Below the pieces are notes generated by a model. The model ran no database searches. It had not been told where the DNA came from and worked only from the letters and a program-made list of their open reading frames with translations. Below are positions 22,256 through 34,744 of a stretch of 41,604 bases of DNA, in pieces. Positions within the stretch are counted from its first letter, which is position 1. Each line of letters opens with the position of its first letter. The translations under genes and the position numbers were made by a program. Source of the stretch: Sperchopsis tessellata (Eukaryota; Arthropoda; Insecta; Coleoptera; Hydrophilidae); assembly GCA_033557685.1 (NCBI GenBank), contig JAWQRN010000071.1, forward strand, positions 1 to 41,604. Reading direction: 5' to 3'.

Positions 22256-24844
22256 GAACCTTTTTTGTTGTGTATATTCCGCGGAAAATTAGCTGTCGTT
22301 CAACTCTGATAATTACGCATTATTAAGTCCTTTAAAGGCCTACATAAGTTTTTTCTTTGTCGTAGTCGTCATGATTTACTTTCCTACGGCCCTTGTCTAG
22401 ACGAAAAATGACATTTTAATATTTAAGATCTTGTTTATAAAATCATAATTACTTCTCCAGTCAGAGTTTTCAAACCCTATTAAGAGCTTGGCAAGTGGTG
22501 ATATTTCTGGTAACTTAATTATACTGAGTCAGTTCATGGACTGTAGTTCCTCCATCACGTATTCTACATACAAATGCTATAATATTATACACATTGTGTT
22601 TAGTTAAATTATACAACCCACTCATTGGTACAATAACCTAAGAGAAACGTAAGTAATAAGAATGTCCTATATAAAGAGAAAATATAGGATTTTCATAATC
22701 AAATATTTTAAATTTACTAGACATGAAGATATTTAATGTAAAGAACAAGTCACAAAAGAATGAAGTTAAGTACACATATATGGAGATACTCAACCCACTT
22801 TAGAAATGGTTAGAACAGAGTTAAGATTCAGTTTTAATTGAATTTAAGATAATTTCGGCAATTACATAATATATTAAGTAATAGTGAAAATTTTTATAGA
22901 AAAGAGATCAGTTATACATTCTACTCTGTAATACAACATATTTCGTATAAAGACGAACAAACGGTAAGAGGTAGTTTTGTGGCAAAGTTTGGCTCTGGCA
23001 TAATAATAATACAGATCACAATATAAAAAGACCCTAAAATTTGGATTAAAGAACCTCTGCATTTCACTAGGAATACCCGAATAGACCTTAGACGTTCAAG
23101 AAATAACGTTTCTTCTTTCAGCACCATAGTAAAGGAGACCGGCAATTATGCGAATAAAATAACTAGCCTTGAAAATGACCCTAAAACATTGAGCGAAACT
23201 TCATAGCTTCTATATTTAGCCTATGAATGTGTTTAATTGTATTTTAGATGTTTTAAGACAAATACATAAACCCGTTGTAGTTTTTCAACAAAAGCTGTTC
23301 CTACTGAGCTTTATCATGTATCTGGCGAATCACATGCTCGTAGAGATTATTCGAAATTTCCAATAGTTGTATCGAAGGATTATGAATGTCAAATTTTACA
23401 CACAATAGTATTGTATTGTATATAATTTATTAGTATAGATAAATTAATTTGATCCGAGGTAAAACTATATTCATGTGTCATGATTTACGCAGTTTTATTA
23501 AACTGGGTTTCTCTAAGAGCATGGTTATGAGATAATTTCCGCATTCGAATATTGATATCCAATGCAATAATTGCCAGAAATAGTGAACTGGAAGCTGATA
23601 GCTATATGCTTGTGTGTAAAATTCCGAAGTCAACACCAAATATAATAATTATTGGTGAATCCAACTAAATATAATATATACTCTTTTGCTAATCCAATTC
23701 GGAATAGGTAGTACTAGTTCCATTCTCCCCTGTCCTGGCAGACTTATTTATCCTCTACTGACTTTATGTACCTTGTCATACATGCCCAAATTCTTACTCG
23801 TCTAATTTCCAGACTCTCACTATTTCTAACCCTTTTCTAGGCCTACCTGTACTTCTCCCACACTCCACCGAAAAATATATCGTAAAACGAGAACTTACAT
23901 TAAAAAGCAAGTGGAAGACAATAGCTATGAGTAATTAAATATTGTAAATACACTATCAATACGGATAAAATATGAACAGGCTGACTAAATTTCGATGTTC
24001 ACATAAGGGTATCACAAGAACTATAGTACTAAGGAGAAAACATTCTCGAGCTCATTTTTCAAGACAATTTACTGACGCAGACAAAATTGTATTGTTGTTT
24101 TATTTGTTTTCAAGGAAATCGCGAGTTCTATAAATTTGAATAGCTATCTCGAAGCTATAAACTGTTTTGAATAGAATCCAGAGACGCACGCAATTATAAA
24201 ATTAAATTTTTAAACGAAAGAAAGTAATTTCCCTATAATGTAATTTGATGTATAAATATTTTGAATGCACAATGCATGGTTCCATTAATGCGATATTGTT
24301 CGATATCAGCTAAACCGCTACGAATAAAAGAGTACCTTTTTGATATAAGTTTTATAGTTTTGAAGGGGCATAGATTAAAATATGTTAAATATACAATATG
24401 TTCCCAAAAAACACAATGCCAATTAATTTTCTTTAAGAAAAGATCATATTTTTTCTTGCAGTTTTGGATTTCTTACTTAATTAAGGAGTGAAAATATGTA
24501 GCATTTCCTATAAGATGATTAGTCTGTTTCAAAGACATCTTTGATTAACAGATTAAGAAATTACTTTTGTGGTGTTGTTGGTTAAGACTTGCACATGATC
24601 ACTAATTCTTTTGATTTTTCCCTACCAGGTGTTTCAAATTGCAATCAATCAATACTACTTTCATGAAATATATCATATACCTATCTTCTATACTTTTTGA
24701 AATATATCTTAATTAAAAAATTTTCTAATTTCCCAAAAAAGTTGGTCGTGCAATTTGTAGTCAGTAACTATTTAATTGTTACTTTTATTCTGACAGTTAA
24801 GATGTTATGTGATAAATTAGACATTTAAAAATATTTATTAAATT
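22256..24844. other. No gene seen
   Basis: AT-rich sequence. 23700-23880 is pyrimidine-rich on the plus strand. Near 24625, CCAGGTGTTTCAAATTG resembles the (A)CAGGGTGTTT ends of some mariner-like elements and is a weak candidate for the left end of the transposase relic that follows. Confidence 0.45.
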
Positions 24845-25520
24845 ATGGTTTATGTCCTAGGAGAATGTCATAAAAATTACCTCATAACAACCAGAATTTA
24901 TGCTCAAAAATACCCGGATACAGAAAAGTATCCAAATATACCTACATTCGGGAATTTAAAACAAACATTTGATAGAACTGGATATGTAGAATATGAAAAT
25001 ACGAAAAGATTGAAAGGTGTAACAAATGAAGAAAACGAATGTTTAGTAATGTGAAATGTAGTAGAAGAACCGAATCATTAGATCATGTAATTTTAGAATA
25101 CCCCAAATATCCGTTGCATCATTATCATACCTAATTTGTGCAGGAACTAGACAAATAATTTTGACGCAAGACTATTTAGAATGGGTGCTGAATAAAGAAA
25201 ATATAACGCAAGGTTTTAAAAATTATACTTTTAATGAAACTAGATTTCATAAGAAAATCAGCATATGTGGTCTCTTAACTTATAACCCAGCAATATAGGT
25301 AATCATATTATTGGTGAATATATTTTTGCAAATAATGTCGCCCGATTTCACTAAATTAGATTTTATTCTTTGGTGTTTGTTAAACGTGTTTGTTCGTAAC
25401 AAAAAAAAGAAACAATGCCACCAATGCTTCTAAATGTTTCTCACCAAAGATGGAAGAAGTTTATGTAAGGCACAATGGTGGTCATAGCGAACATATTTTG
25501 CAAAATTACTTTGATGATGT
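24845..25520 (+). pseudogene. Broken Tc1/mariner-superfamily transposase with DUF4817-like N-terminus
   Basis: The N-terminal helix-turn-helix segment is open from ATG 24845 (MVYVLGECHKNYLITTRIYA, then FDRTGYVEYENTKRLKGVTN). This matches DUF4817-type insect transposases beginning MV.VLGE. Beyond the stop at 25052 the frames scramble, but PLHHYHT..FVQELD, EWVLNKENI and YTFNETRFHKK are readable; the latter stands where the family has FTDEA.F, so the first catalytic Asp is Asn (25233-25235). After a large internal deletion, SPDFTKLDFILW covers the third catalytic block (Asp codon 25359-25361). RHNGGHSEHIL near 25467-25500 is the C-terminal signature. The second catalytic Asp block is lost. Typical full proteins are about 340-400 residues, and only about half remains. 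Confidence 0.85.
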
Positions 25521-26109
25521 TCTTCAAACATCTGTTTTAGTTAACTACTTTTCTCTTTATAATCATTTTTCATTTTGATTAAACATATTTTATAACAGTT
25601 GTAATTTTAAAGATGACAATTAAGAATATGAGGGATATACAGAGTGTTCTATATAAAATAACAAAATTATGCTATGTTGCAGTTGTCCGATTTACAATTT
25701 ATTTTCCTAACGCAAGCTTAACTAACAACTCTTATATAAACTGACACCGCTGAAGCATAATAATATTAATTCTCACCATGGTTATATACTATGTGTAGAT
25801 AAATGTTGTAAATAACGTATCAATTTCGTCCGATGCAACTCGGATATTGATGCATACCTCTCGTAGTCAACCAGACCTAGACTCTACGCATATATACAAA
25901 ACAAAGCTTATGGTGCACTACGTGTTCGGAGTGCATAAGTGGAACTCAGTGTCACTGAAGACAAGTGGAACCCAGAAATGCATCTGGAACATAGTTTCAC
26001 TTCAGACATCTTTTTCTGCATCGTAGGTTGTTGTTTATAATAATTAAAAATATTTGTACTGTAACGTACGTATATGTAAACAAACACGCGGTTGTCACCT
26101 ACCGGCATT
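25521..26109. other. No gene seen
   Basis: At 25636, ACAGAGTGTTCTATATAAAAT resembles a mariner-like terminal repeat but points the wrong way to be the right end of the preceding element. It may mark another small element. GTGGAACYCAG appears twice near 25940-25975. Confidence 0.35.
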
Positions 26110-26959
26110 TCGAAGCCGGGGCCAATCTATAAAACACTCAAGGGGTTATATACCTTTATTTAAAAAAAAAAATCGAAAAATTTTTGATTGCTTTATCTGA
26201 AAGTAAAACTCCTTGAGAATATTTTTTCCAATTTTCATAAAGATCCGAGCAATAGATCGAAAGTTGCAGCGTTTTGAAGCGCGTCTCGTCACGGCCGCAA
26301 GGCTGAGCGGAGTAAACTTTAAACTCGATTAGTATGAATGTTGTTTCCAGGTGAAAACCGTGTAGAGGCTCTGACAAATTCGATTATCTCGAAATGGTCT
26401 TTTTCCAAAAGCGCCTTTGCCGTGATCGCAATTGCCGAAAAACTATTTGACCGATCTTCTTCAATTTTGTTTTCAATTGTTTGCAATTAATGTTGTCAGT
26501 ACTTGAACGATTCCTTTTTTATTCATAAATTTTTATTTTGCAGATAAGAATTTTTTAATAAAATTTTTAGAGCTCAAAAAATTGAGTTTTTTGGGAAAAA
26601 CGGTCCCGTATGCAGAAAGAACAAAATATTTATTTAAATAATCGTTCAAGTACTAGGAATGTCCCTATACTAATGACATTTTTTTGGATTTTATGATTTC
26701 ATTTGACCTGCTGCACTTCCATCGCGATCATCAAAAAAAGAGGGTTTCGGGGGAAGGGCCATAACTCCGCCAATTATTAATATTTTTTGTATAAACTAAT
26801 GCTTGTTTTCTTTACCGAAAAATGTAATATCAAAAAATTATAACTTTGATGTAATAAAATTATTGCTTCACACCTTTAAAAAAATCCAAAATTTCCTCAA
26901 ATTTTCCGCACAAAAAGGTATTCAATTAAATTTAATCCATAAATAAAATTTAATTATAG
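26110..26959. other. Unclassified repeat-like stretch with alternating poly-A/poly-T blocks
   Basis: A self-similar style of sequence (AAAAAATTGAGTTTTTTGGG, AAAATTTTTAGAGCTC, TTATTTTGCAGATAAG) starts after the GGGGCC at 26115 and runs to the hairpin at 26960. It lacks long open frames: the best is 73 codons on the minus strand (26156-26377) with no motif. Composition and texture differ from both flanks, suggesting a single inserted unit, but I found no terminal repeats or target-site duplication. Confidence 0.4.
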
Positions 26960-27003
26960 AATTTTAACACTTTAGGTAGTTTCGTACCTAAAGTGTTAAA
27001 ATT
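26960..27003. repeat. Perfect 19-bp inverted repeat with 6-nt loop, containing TTAA at both ends
   Basis: The left arm AATTTTAACACTTTAGGTA (26960-26978) and right arm (26985-27003) are exact reverse complements around GTTTCG. Inside, TTAA followed by CACTTTAGGTA and its mirror gives the layout of a tiny piggyBac-style unit (TTAA target, inverted ends), but no transposase relic is nearby. It could equally be a bidirectional terminator-like hairpin or a palindrome left by repair. Confidence 0.9.
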
Positions 27004-27149
27004 ACCTTCAGATTGCTTGTATGCAAAATTCACATCTTCTAACAATATTTCGCGAATTTGCAATATGAACAATGCCATTTGCCATAGAATTTGTTTTTTT
27101 TTAATATGGATTTTCCCTTATATAATTCTGTTATCTTCACCCAACTGAA

Positions 27150-28270
27150 ATCTCGTACGGAAGTCCTTGGTAATACCCCGGGACATTTTCAAATCAGATG
27201 CCACACAAGGTGATTGTGACCATTTCTGACTACCACCAAATATATCTCCTTTTTTTTTGTATCACCACCTAAAAATCCAGTTTATGGCCTTCCTGAACCT
27301 TCAGGAATGTGCCGGTCTTCTCTTCGCCCTGAATTTATAATTTGTCAACCCGACGATGTTCTCCGTCTTGGAAACTGGTGTGGGGGACTAACCGATTGCA
27401 ATGTATTACTTTTGGTTTACTCGTGGTGGTTTCTTCATTCGATATATCATGTCGTTAATTTTCTTCAATACGTCATATGACCCCTCCCAGGAGGATTGCA
27501 GTTTGGGGCAGAGACCTCTCAGGTATTGTGGATTATACAGTCACATCAGATTATCTTCCTTGATTCGTCTAGCTTCACCTCATCTTTCGTATCTCTCTTT
27601 CATTTGCAATTTGGATGTTGTTCCCGACACGATTGTGAATGTCGGCCATCTTCCTGTCGACATAATTATCACCTGCTTCCTGTTAATCTGGCCGGCTGCC
27701 TAAGATTAGGTCTCTTGGTAATCTCATCTCTCTTCCGAAAATCACTCTAGCTTGAGTTTACCGAGTTTTTTACAAACAACTTTGTACAAGTATCTGACCA
27801 TGAATGATGTAAAGGCGTTTTTCGTGTCTTCCGTATCTTAAATAACTTGTAGGTCTCCTGCAAAACTGCCGATTCAAAATTTCTTCCTTGATCAGAATGG
27901 GGTTCCAGAGGCAGCCCAAATCTACAGAAAAACTCCTTCATCAATAGCGAGGCTCCCTGGTTCGGTAGGGCATTTGCTTCAACCCATTTACTAAAATTAT
28001 CCATGGCAATCAGTACGTATTTGTGGCTGATATCAGCCTTTAGGAACGGCCCAGATATGTCTATAGCAATTCTCTCGAAATGACTTCTTACATTATACTG
28101 CTTCATCGGAGTCTTCCTCCTTCTTCCCGGCCAATTAATTACTGAATAGGTAGTGCATCTCCGACAATATTATTTGATATCATTATGATAGTTGACCCAA
28201 TAGAATCTTTCACGGTCCTTCTCTATTGTTTTTCTTACACCTAAATGGCCTTTAAAACGCCCATTGTGTA
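27150..28270 (-). pseudogene. Gypsy integrase relic, zinc-binding domain to C-terminal region
   Basis: The zinc-binding start reads LHNGRFKGHLGVRKTIEKDR (about 28275-28215), then YWVNYHNDIK, a stop, CRRCTTY, fitting the HHCC finger. The catalytic core is open for 119 codons (28106-27747): IAIDISGPF (Asp, 28061-28059) and PLEPHSDQGRNFESAVLQ (Asp, 27893-27891). The third acidic residue should follow TPLH..SD; here the text reads TPLHHSWSDTCTKLF and the Glu position appears as Lys. The C-terminal part continues as IFGREMRLPRDLILGS (about 27730-27680), LYNPQYLRGLCPKLQSSWEG after a Trp-to-stop TGA (about 27545-27485), and YDVLKKINDMIYRMKKPPRV. Integrase normally inserts the cDNA into host DNA; this copy cannot. 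Confidence 0.92.
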
Positions 28271-28529
28271 GTTCTTCCAAAATGGCTTGTCTTTTCTATT
28301 TAGGTAGCACCAGCTGTAGCGTCTCTTTATCTCTCTCTCTCTCTTTATTCTCTAAGGCCCTCTTCAATAATCCATTTACCATTTTCACTGCGCCGGGTAC
28401 GTTTTCACAGATTGGCTCTGGTTGGCAACTTCTCCCCATGCTGGTAGTCATCATTGCTGCTTCCAGTTCAGAATTGGTTGTAGGTCTTGATATTCTTCTT
28501 GTGGTCATTTAATTTCCTCGTCCATCCAT

Positions 28530-28890
28530 CCTTACACCTCGACTGTTGTTCGATATACTATCCGCATCTCTGTTACCAAAACATCGGCGTTATTATGAAT
28601 TTTACCTCTACGGTGGTGAGTGGAAAATGATATGTTTGGAGTATTTCCAGCCACCAAGCAATTCGACCTTCGGAATTTTGAATGAGAATAGGCCATTGTA
28701 TGGCAGCATACAAGTACTTATGGAAGTCTCTATAGCTTTGACGATTGACAGAATTTCCCGTCTTATGACACAGTAGTTATTTTCAGGCTTTGAGGGTTTT
28801 GCCTTGGCCATCTTGTATTTATAAGAGCACGGTCCCAATGCCGATGTTGCTATTATCAGAGTGCAAAACGAAATATTCTTCCATTCGAGG
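28530..28890 (-). pseudogene. Gypsy RNase H relic
   Basis: FVLHSDNSNIGIGTVL (about 28880-28830) is the first RNase H strand with its catalytic Asp. NNYCVIRREILSIVKAIE (about 28780-28725) matches the NY..TE/RRE.LAIV motif, and a frame change leads to the HKYLYA-like text and RIAWWLEILQTYHF (about 28665-28620). RNase H removes the RNA strand during reverse transcription. Between this domain and integrase (28300-28530) the linker is open on the minus strand and includes a CT/AG simple repeat at about 28323-28346. Confidence 0.88.
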
Positions 28891-29325
28891 ATAACTAAGG
28901 ATTCTTAGGTAAGATTCTTTTCAATACGTAAAACGCCTCCTGGCAATCTCTTCTTTTCTTCCAATTTCCTTGCTTCTTTCGTCAGCTGATGCAAAGGCTA
29001 AACTATATTAGTAAACCCTGAGGCAAATTTTCGAGAGTAAGAATAGAATCCCAGAAAACTTCCTATATCATGTTTATTCCTCGAGGTTGGCCATTTTTTC
29101 TATGGTGAGATTTTCTTCGCTGGACATCACATGTCCGAGATATTTACCTACAAACTATGAAGACATCATTAAGGTACACTAAGCATGTCTTCCAATATAA
29201 GCCCTTGAGAACCAGATCCATATCTCTTTCAAAAATTGCTAGTGCATTACATAGTCAAAATGACATGATGGTGAACTGTCAGGTCCCTGATATTGTAGTA
29301 AAAGTTTTCTTAGTTGAACTAGTTT
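28890..29325 (-). pseudogene. Gypsy reverse transcriptase relic (palm and thumb)
   Basis: KTFTTISGT then a stop then QFTIMSF, a stop, LCNALAIFERDMDLVL, and GLYWKTCLVYLNDVFIV (29312-29160) match the Gypsy RT palm. The catalytic YxDD reads YLND, so the first Asp is Asn. KYLGHVMSSEE and, in another frame, IGSFLGFYSYSRKFASGF followed by PLHQLTKE (about 29070-28970) cover the thumb and connection. The fingers domain is missing upstream of 29325. Confidence 0.9.
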
Positions 29326-30229
29326 CCATTTATCAAACACTTTTTGAAACTGTTGAATGCAGTCTGTTAATAAGACTTTATTTACTTTTATTTTAATTAA
29401 TATTTGTTTCAAACCTCACAACTGAGGCCAGTGCAAGGTTTTTTTACAGGGTTTGCAAATAACAATTCGACAAATTTAAAATGTAATTATTTTTTAAAGT
29501 GCGTATTTTACAACAGCACAATATTCATACCTTTATATCGAGTATATTGAGTCCGACCCAAACTGCAGGTAGTACCCTTGTCGTTAAACTTGGTAGTCGA
29601 ACTCCCTCATCCATATCGAGCCAGCTTCTTATATATGTTGCAACTGAAATATTGAGAACTGTCCAGACTATTCTCGGGCGGTCTAAAATATTCCAGGGTG
29701 GGTTTCAGAGGCGTAGAGGCTTAGCAAAGCATGTCAATATTAGGTGAAATGTTGCACTTTCTAAGCAATATCTAACGTATAAACAAGATAACCAAAATGT
29801 ATCCAACGAATATATTACAATTATTATTATAATATCATTAATATGCATAAGCAATTTTTCCAAATTTACATGAAAAACACTATCTACAATATTATTTTTT
29901 AAAAATATAAAAAAAAACTATTTATTATATTAATTCAGTACGTAGCCATCAACAGCAGAACATAAATTAGAAACAGGCCATGATATTCTCTTTGAGGACA
30001 TACAAGTTCTCACCAAATCTAACTACTTTCCTAGAATAATGAGAAAGTCCATTCAAATATATAAGCATCCGGAAAATCGCGATAATGGGATGCGTTAATC
30101 TACGAAAATCCATTTATTTCTTGACTAGCACTAGTGAGAGCTACATGCTATTCTATTATTAGAACTTTTTAGAGCTGGTAGGCACCTATTATTTGCACTT
30201 TTAAGAGCTTTGTGTCTTGATAACATCCC
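29326..30229. other. No gene seen
   Basis: A slightly GC-richer block at 29520-29750 is open for 82 codons on the plus strand (29499-29747) without a motif. Its position upstream of the Gypsy pol would suit a 5' LTR or gag, but neither was recognised. Confidence 0.4.
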
Positions 30230-30300
30230 CTGCAACGGTGGACGAAACGTCGGCAAAAACAAAAGCCAACACACGGTTATCTCCCGGAAAACCTGATAAT
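30230..30300 (+). repeat. Interspersed repeat copy A (same family as 40850-40925)
   Basis: GGTGGACGAAACGTCGGCAA is followed by a 28-bp segment (30261-30288) that is identical, reverse-complemented, to 40861-40888. The flanks also align (CATCCCCTG and CGTCCCCTG on the left, AACCT on the right). The GACGAAACGT motif resembles 3' regions of Penelope-like or other retroelements that I have seen in insect genomes, but the class is not certain. Confidence 0.8.
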
Positions 30301-33300
30301 ATTTATTATATTGTAATGATTTGTATTGTTACTAAAGTGACTGAATACTATACTTTCCACAATTGTCGATTTTTTGACAATGTAATACCACTATACCTAT
30401 TGGGTAGTGAAAAAAGGATAATTCTAACCTACTAGGAAGATATTAAAACCTGTCACTTTTTCATAAACATATATTTTTATGCAAGCAATACATAATGTCT
30501 ATATTTGTTCTCCCTACCTTCACTAGATTCATGTGTAATTAAAGAAGAGAATTTTTTAAAAGAAATTTTACAAAGATTGTTGCAACACGCTCAAAAAGCA
30601 TGTTCTGGTAATTTCCCGCAGCGTGTATACTGACTTTGTACTAGCTATATAAACAGCTATTATTTGAAAAAAAATAACCATACACTTGGAAAACGAGTTT
30701 CTTGTGTTGTTGGCGCATATTATATTAACATACAATACATATTCGGTTACTTATTAAGACACTTATAGCTATTGTCAATCTTTTTACAGTAGACTTACGA
30801 GGAAATTAATTTCGTTACCTCTCAAACTACAGATGCAAAATTGTTTATGTGTAAAAATAGATTAAATGTAATTAATGTCATTATCTACAATATATTCGTT
30901 GCAATTGCGTTTTATGTCCTGTATCATTAATTGTATAAAATGCATCCGTAGAGCAACGAGTAACGTTTGGTTAGCCGTAATTGCCACTACCAAATAATTA
31001 TTGAGTTTTAGCTTTTCGATAATGGCCAACGACCAAAATATATATATTCTCTCTGCATTTCATGGAAATAATTGTCAGTACGTACGTTGTCATGATTTAA
31101 ATATGCAGTATATTCTATATTGCTATGAGTTTGAAGTTATGTGGTAAGCATTAGCGTTATTACAAATGGAATTAATTATATATCCATGAAACTGTCACTA
31201 TAGTTTGATATCGATGTATTTTGAGAGATATTGTTATTTCATTAAAGTAAAATAGAGGTAGGAAAATTTAAAGTTTTAGATCAATCCATAATAAGGCGTG
31301 TGAGTGTTTACCTGCATTCTCAGTGAACATATTGTCGGCATACCTTTTATATTACTGTTACGTGTCATTATTCTCACTGAGATAGTTATTCTACTTTTTA
31401 GCCTAATATCGTAATATTTTTATTAAATTCAACTTCTGTTATTTTTTGGGTTTGTTTGATTTGTAGGTTTGGTATAAGGCGACCTTAACCCCTGTCAATG
31501 CTGGTGGTTTGATTTCAATCTGATGTTGCAAACTATAGTAAAATCAAATTTTATAATCCCATAATGTAGGTTTCATAGATGTTTGCAGTATATGTGATGT
31601 GATGTAACTATTCTAAATGGTTTAAATTGTAATATCATTGATGATACCATAACCAGTTTTGGTACGTAAGAGTTTAAAAGTTGATCACAGTACGCCAGTG
31701 GGAGTCTCAACCCAAAGCTGTCCTGTTTCACTACGTAATATTTAATAAATAAATAAATAAAGACTTCCATGGTAAAAGAATAATATTTATTGCATTCGTA
31801 AGAAGTAATAATATCCTGAGTATATACATTATTTGATTTAGAATGTGGGGGTTATGAATTACCAAAACCACAACTGAAATCCTACCTCGACACCTTACGG
31901 CCTTCCTTTTCAATATAAGTATAGCCAGTTCGCAAAAAGAACATAAAAACAAATGGAAAATAAATTCTCTATTACGGTAAAGTGCTCGGACATATTTTAT
32001 ACCACTCTTAACTCGCAATCCTAACCAAAATATCGAATTCTGATAGTACCCCCTAAATTTCTTACGATATAAATCAATCGTACAGGGATTTATACCCCTA
32101 AGCCTTAAGACCAGCAATCATTTATCCGAGAGACGAATTGACTTTTTCTATACGAACTTCTTGCTTAAAACATATCCGATAGTTTTGTATACATAAAATA
32201 CACCTTCACAATTTCAAGGCATTAGCGAAAATTAGGTAACATGAGTCTTAAGAAAATTTTTATTTCAATAGTTTGTTTTCTCAAGTTTTCTAGATACACG
32301 GTAGTTTTTATGTTTTACTTTATTTCTTTACGATGGCAATGCTGCGTCACTGCTCAACGTCTGCTAACATACCAAATTGGTGCTAAAAATCATTATCTTT
32401 CTTCTTAGACCGTGGTACGGTGAATATCTTCGCAGATCTTCGTAAATAATAAATGTTGTTATCGTTATACTCAAAGTTTTTTTTTTATTTTTAACATCAA
32501 AATCTACAGTCCAATTATATCGAGAATCAAACAATAAGAGCATATATTAAATTAATTTGATTATCCTAATTAGTTTTTACTATTTCGCTTACTACAAAAT
32601 ATGTATACCAAAGAAGAAACAGTTGGCATGCTACTAAATTTCACAGTACACATAATCCCAACTTAAACTTAGAAAATTCAAATTTATAAAGAGGCTATTC
32701 TTAAATATAATTATTTTGATAATATAACTTTTATAGTCATACTTTGCCTGGGTAAATTTTATAGACATTTCTAAAACTATAGTTGCTAAAATACTTAGAC
32801 TTGGAAATTGAGCAGGGCCACGTAGCCTAAAATAACTCTAAAACATGCGGTAATGAATAAGTTTACAGAAATATAGGAATCTTCTATTTCATTATTAACT
32901 ATGTAAACATATTTTGTTTAGGATAAATATTATCAAGTTTCAGTGGTACTATAAAACTGCCGGAATTTAGAAATTCATGGCTAATCTAGTAACATTAAAT
33001 TTATGTTATTTACGCAATCAAACAAGTTTCTACAACTATTTTGTCTCTATATTTATTATTATATTTTTATGTTTACGTCATAAATTTAATTCTAGACAGG
33101 GCATTGTTTTGACATACTCAAACAATCTTCGGAGTGAAAATTTAACATAACTAACAGATTGCCATTATAAGAGCATATGGCCGAACAAATAACACTTCAT
33201 AATAAATGAAAAAAAAACGCTGTGTAAATAATAGATGTAATAAATACTCAGCAAGAGAGCCAACAGATTTGGAATTTCATTTGCTGTTAAGTTGCTGTAA

Positions 33301-34744
33301 TATATGTATGTCTTACAATTTTTAAGTACACGTGTGTTGATAAAACACATTATTTTACACATTAGTACTAATGTTGAATAATAAAAATCTTTCTTTACGA
33401 ATTGTCCATCTTTTTCTAGTTAAAGTACCCGAAGCGACAAGGTCGTCCAATCAAGTAATGCCCTAGCTGACTGTCGCCAAATCACCAGAAGCGATCATTA
33501 CAAACATCTAGACCGCCACTTGGCCTTAATTTTACAAAATTTTAAAAGGCGATTTTTCTCATATGAACAAAATATACAAACTTCACATAGACATTAGATT
33601 CATTATTATCTTTATAAGAATACCAGTGGTAATAATTCACGATCTTCAACTTTGCAACTCCCATTCTGTTCATTATCAAACCCAGCGACGTTACGAAAAT
33701 CAATCCAACTATCACCTAGCCAAAGAATCCATCCAGATATATTTAACTTACTAAGGCACGTTTTGTTTATGTACGGATTTGAGGTAATTTGGGTAATACC
33801 AATAAATACCCACTTAATTTGAAATAATAAAAAAATAGATACCCAAAATGTGTCCTAATTTTAGTGATTCCCATCTATATTATTAATAAAACACATTGTA
33901 AATTTTCGGTATATAATTAGTTAAACATTTTCTACAGAAACTATTTGTAACCCATCTTTTCCAAACAACCAAATTTACTTGCAATGTTTCATCTTTTATG
34001 CGAATTCAACAAATTGTTTTGCATACATTTATTATTAAAAATGTCAATAACAAACAAGTATGTATCCAGAAATATCTATAACCACTGGATGATTTGAATT
34101 TTGTATGTCCTTAATTATATTAGTTTTTTTTATTTTGTTGAGTTATTCAATATCAATATTGATTTCCAGGGTTTCTAAATGAACCAAATTCAGGTAAATT
34201 TTGATCTTACTTTTGAAAATAACTGTGGTGAGGTTAGTGTGTTTTAGGATATTCCTGGAAATATACCTGGATGACCATTGTTGTATTTCTATTTGAAAGG
34301 TAATACATTTTTGTCATATAACACTTTTCGTTATTTTCAAAAAATATTTCGACAAATAATGTAGCGCCATAAGTCAACATACCCCAAAATGTCTCCATAA
34401 AGCACCTAACTTACATTTAAGTCAGTCATCATAGATGTATGGAATCCTAATATCTAAAAATTTACCAAGTGTGAAGTTTTGTTGAAAATGCAATAATAAA
34501 TAATTCAAAATGGCGCAAATCCCACAAAACTTAATGTTGGAAGCAAATTATAATGTTTGCAAAAGACGTAAAACAAAAAGCATTTAAATATATCTGTACT
34601 ACTTGAGGTTTCACCGGAAATAATTTATTACTGGAATGCCCTATATTTTATATTTCCACATGAAAGAACCTGAATTGATGAACAAAAATAATAAGCTATA
34701 CAGTGCATTATAAAAATAATAACATAACTGAAGTTAACTTAAAT
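30301..34744. other. No gene supported over about 4.4 kb
   Basis: Very AT-rich DNA. It includes the window's longest open frame (31731-32117 minus, 128 codons), which is rich in Leu, Ile, Arg and Tyr and matches no family I know; I treat it as chance. No RNA gene, element motif or long repeat was recognised. Confidence 0.5.

Larger units (their letters stand above)
27150..29325 (-). mobile_element. Gypsy-type LTR retrotransposon pol remnant
   Basis: Reading down the minus strand, the order is reverse transcriptase, RNase H, integrase. This order and the integrase type identify Ty3/Gypsy and exclude Copia. Gag, protease and both LTRs are absent or unrecognisable, since I saw no matching direct repeats on the two sides. 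All domains carry stops or frameshifts. The three domain relics are listed separately. Confidence 0.92.

Noticed and set aside
27496..27750. Plus-strand open frames over the Gypsy integrase
   Set aside because: They are antisense shadows of the minus-strand integrase C-terminal region, which has clear family motifs.
31731..32117. 128-codon open frame on the minus strand, the longest in the window
   Set aside because: No domain, signal peptide or family resemblance; its composition is what AT-rich DNA gives by chance, and no splice or promoter context supports it.
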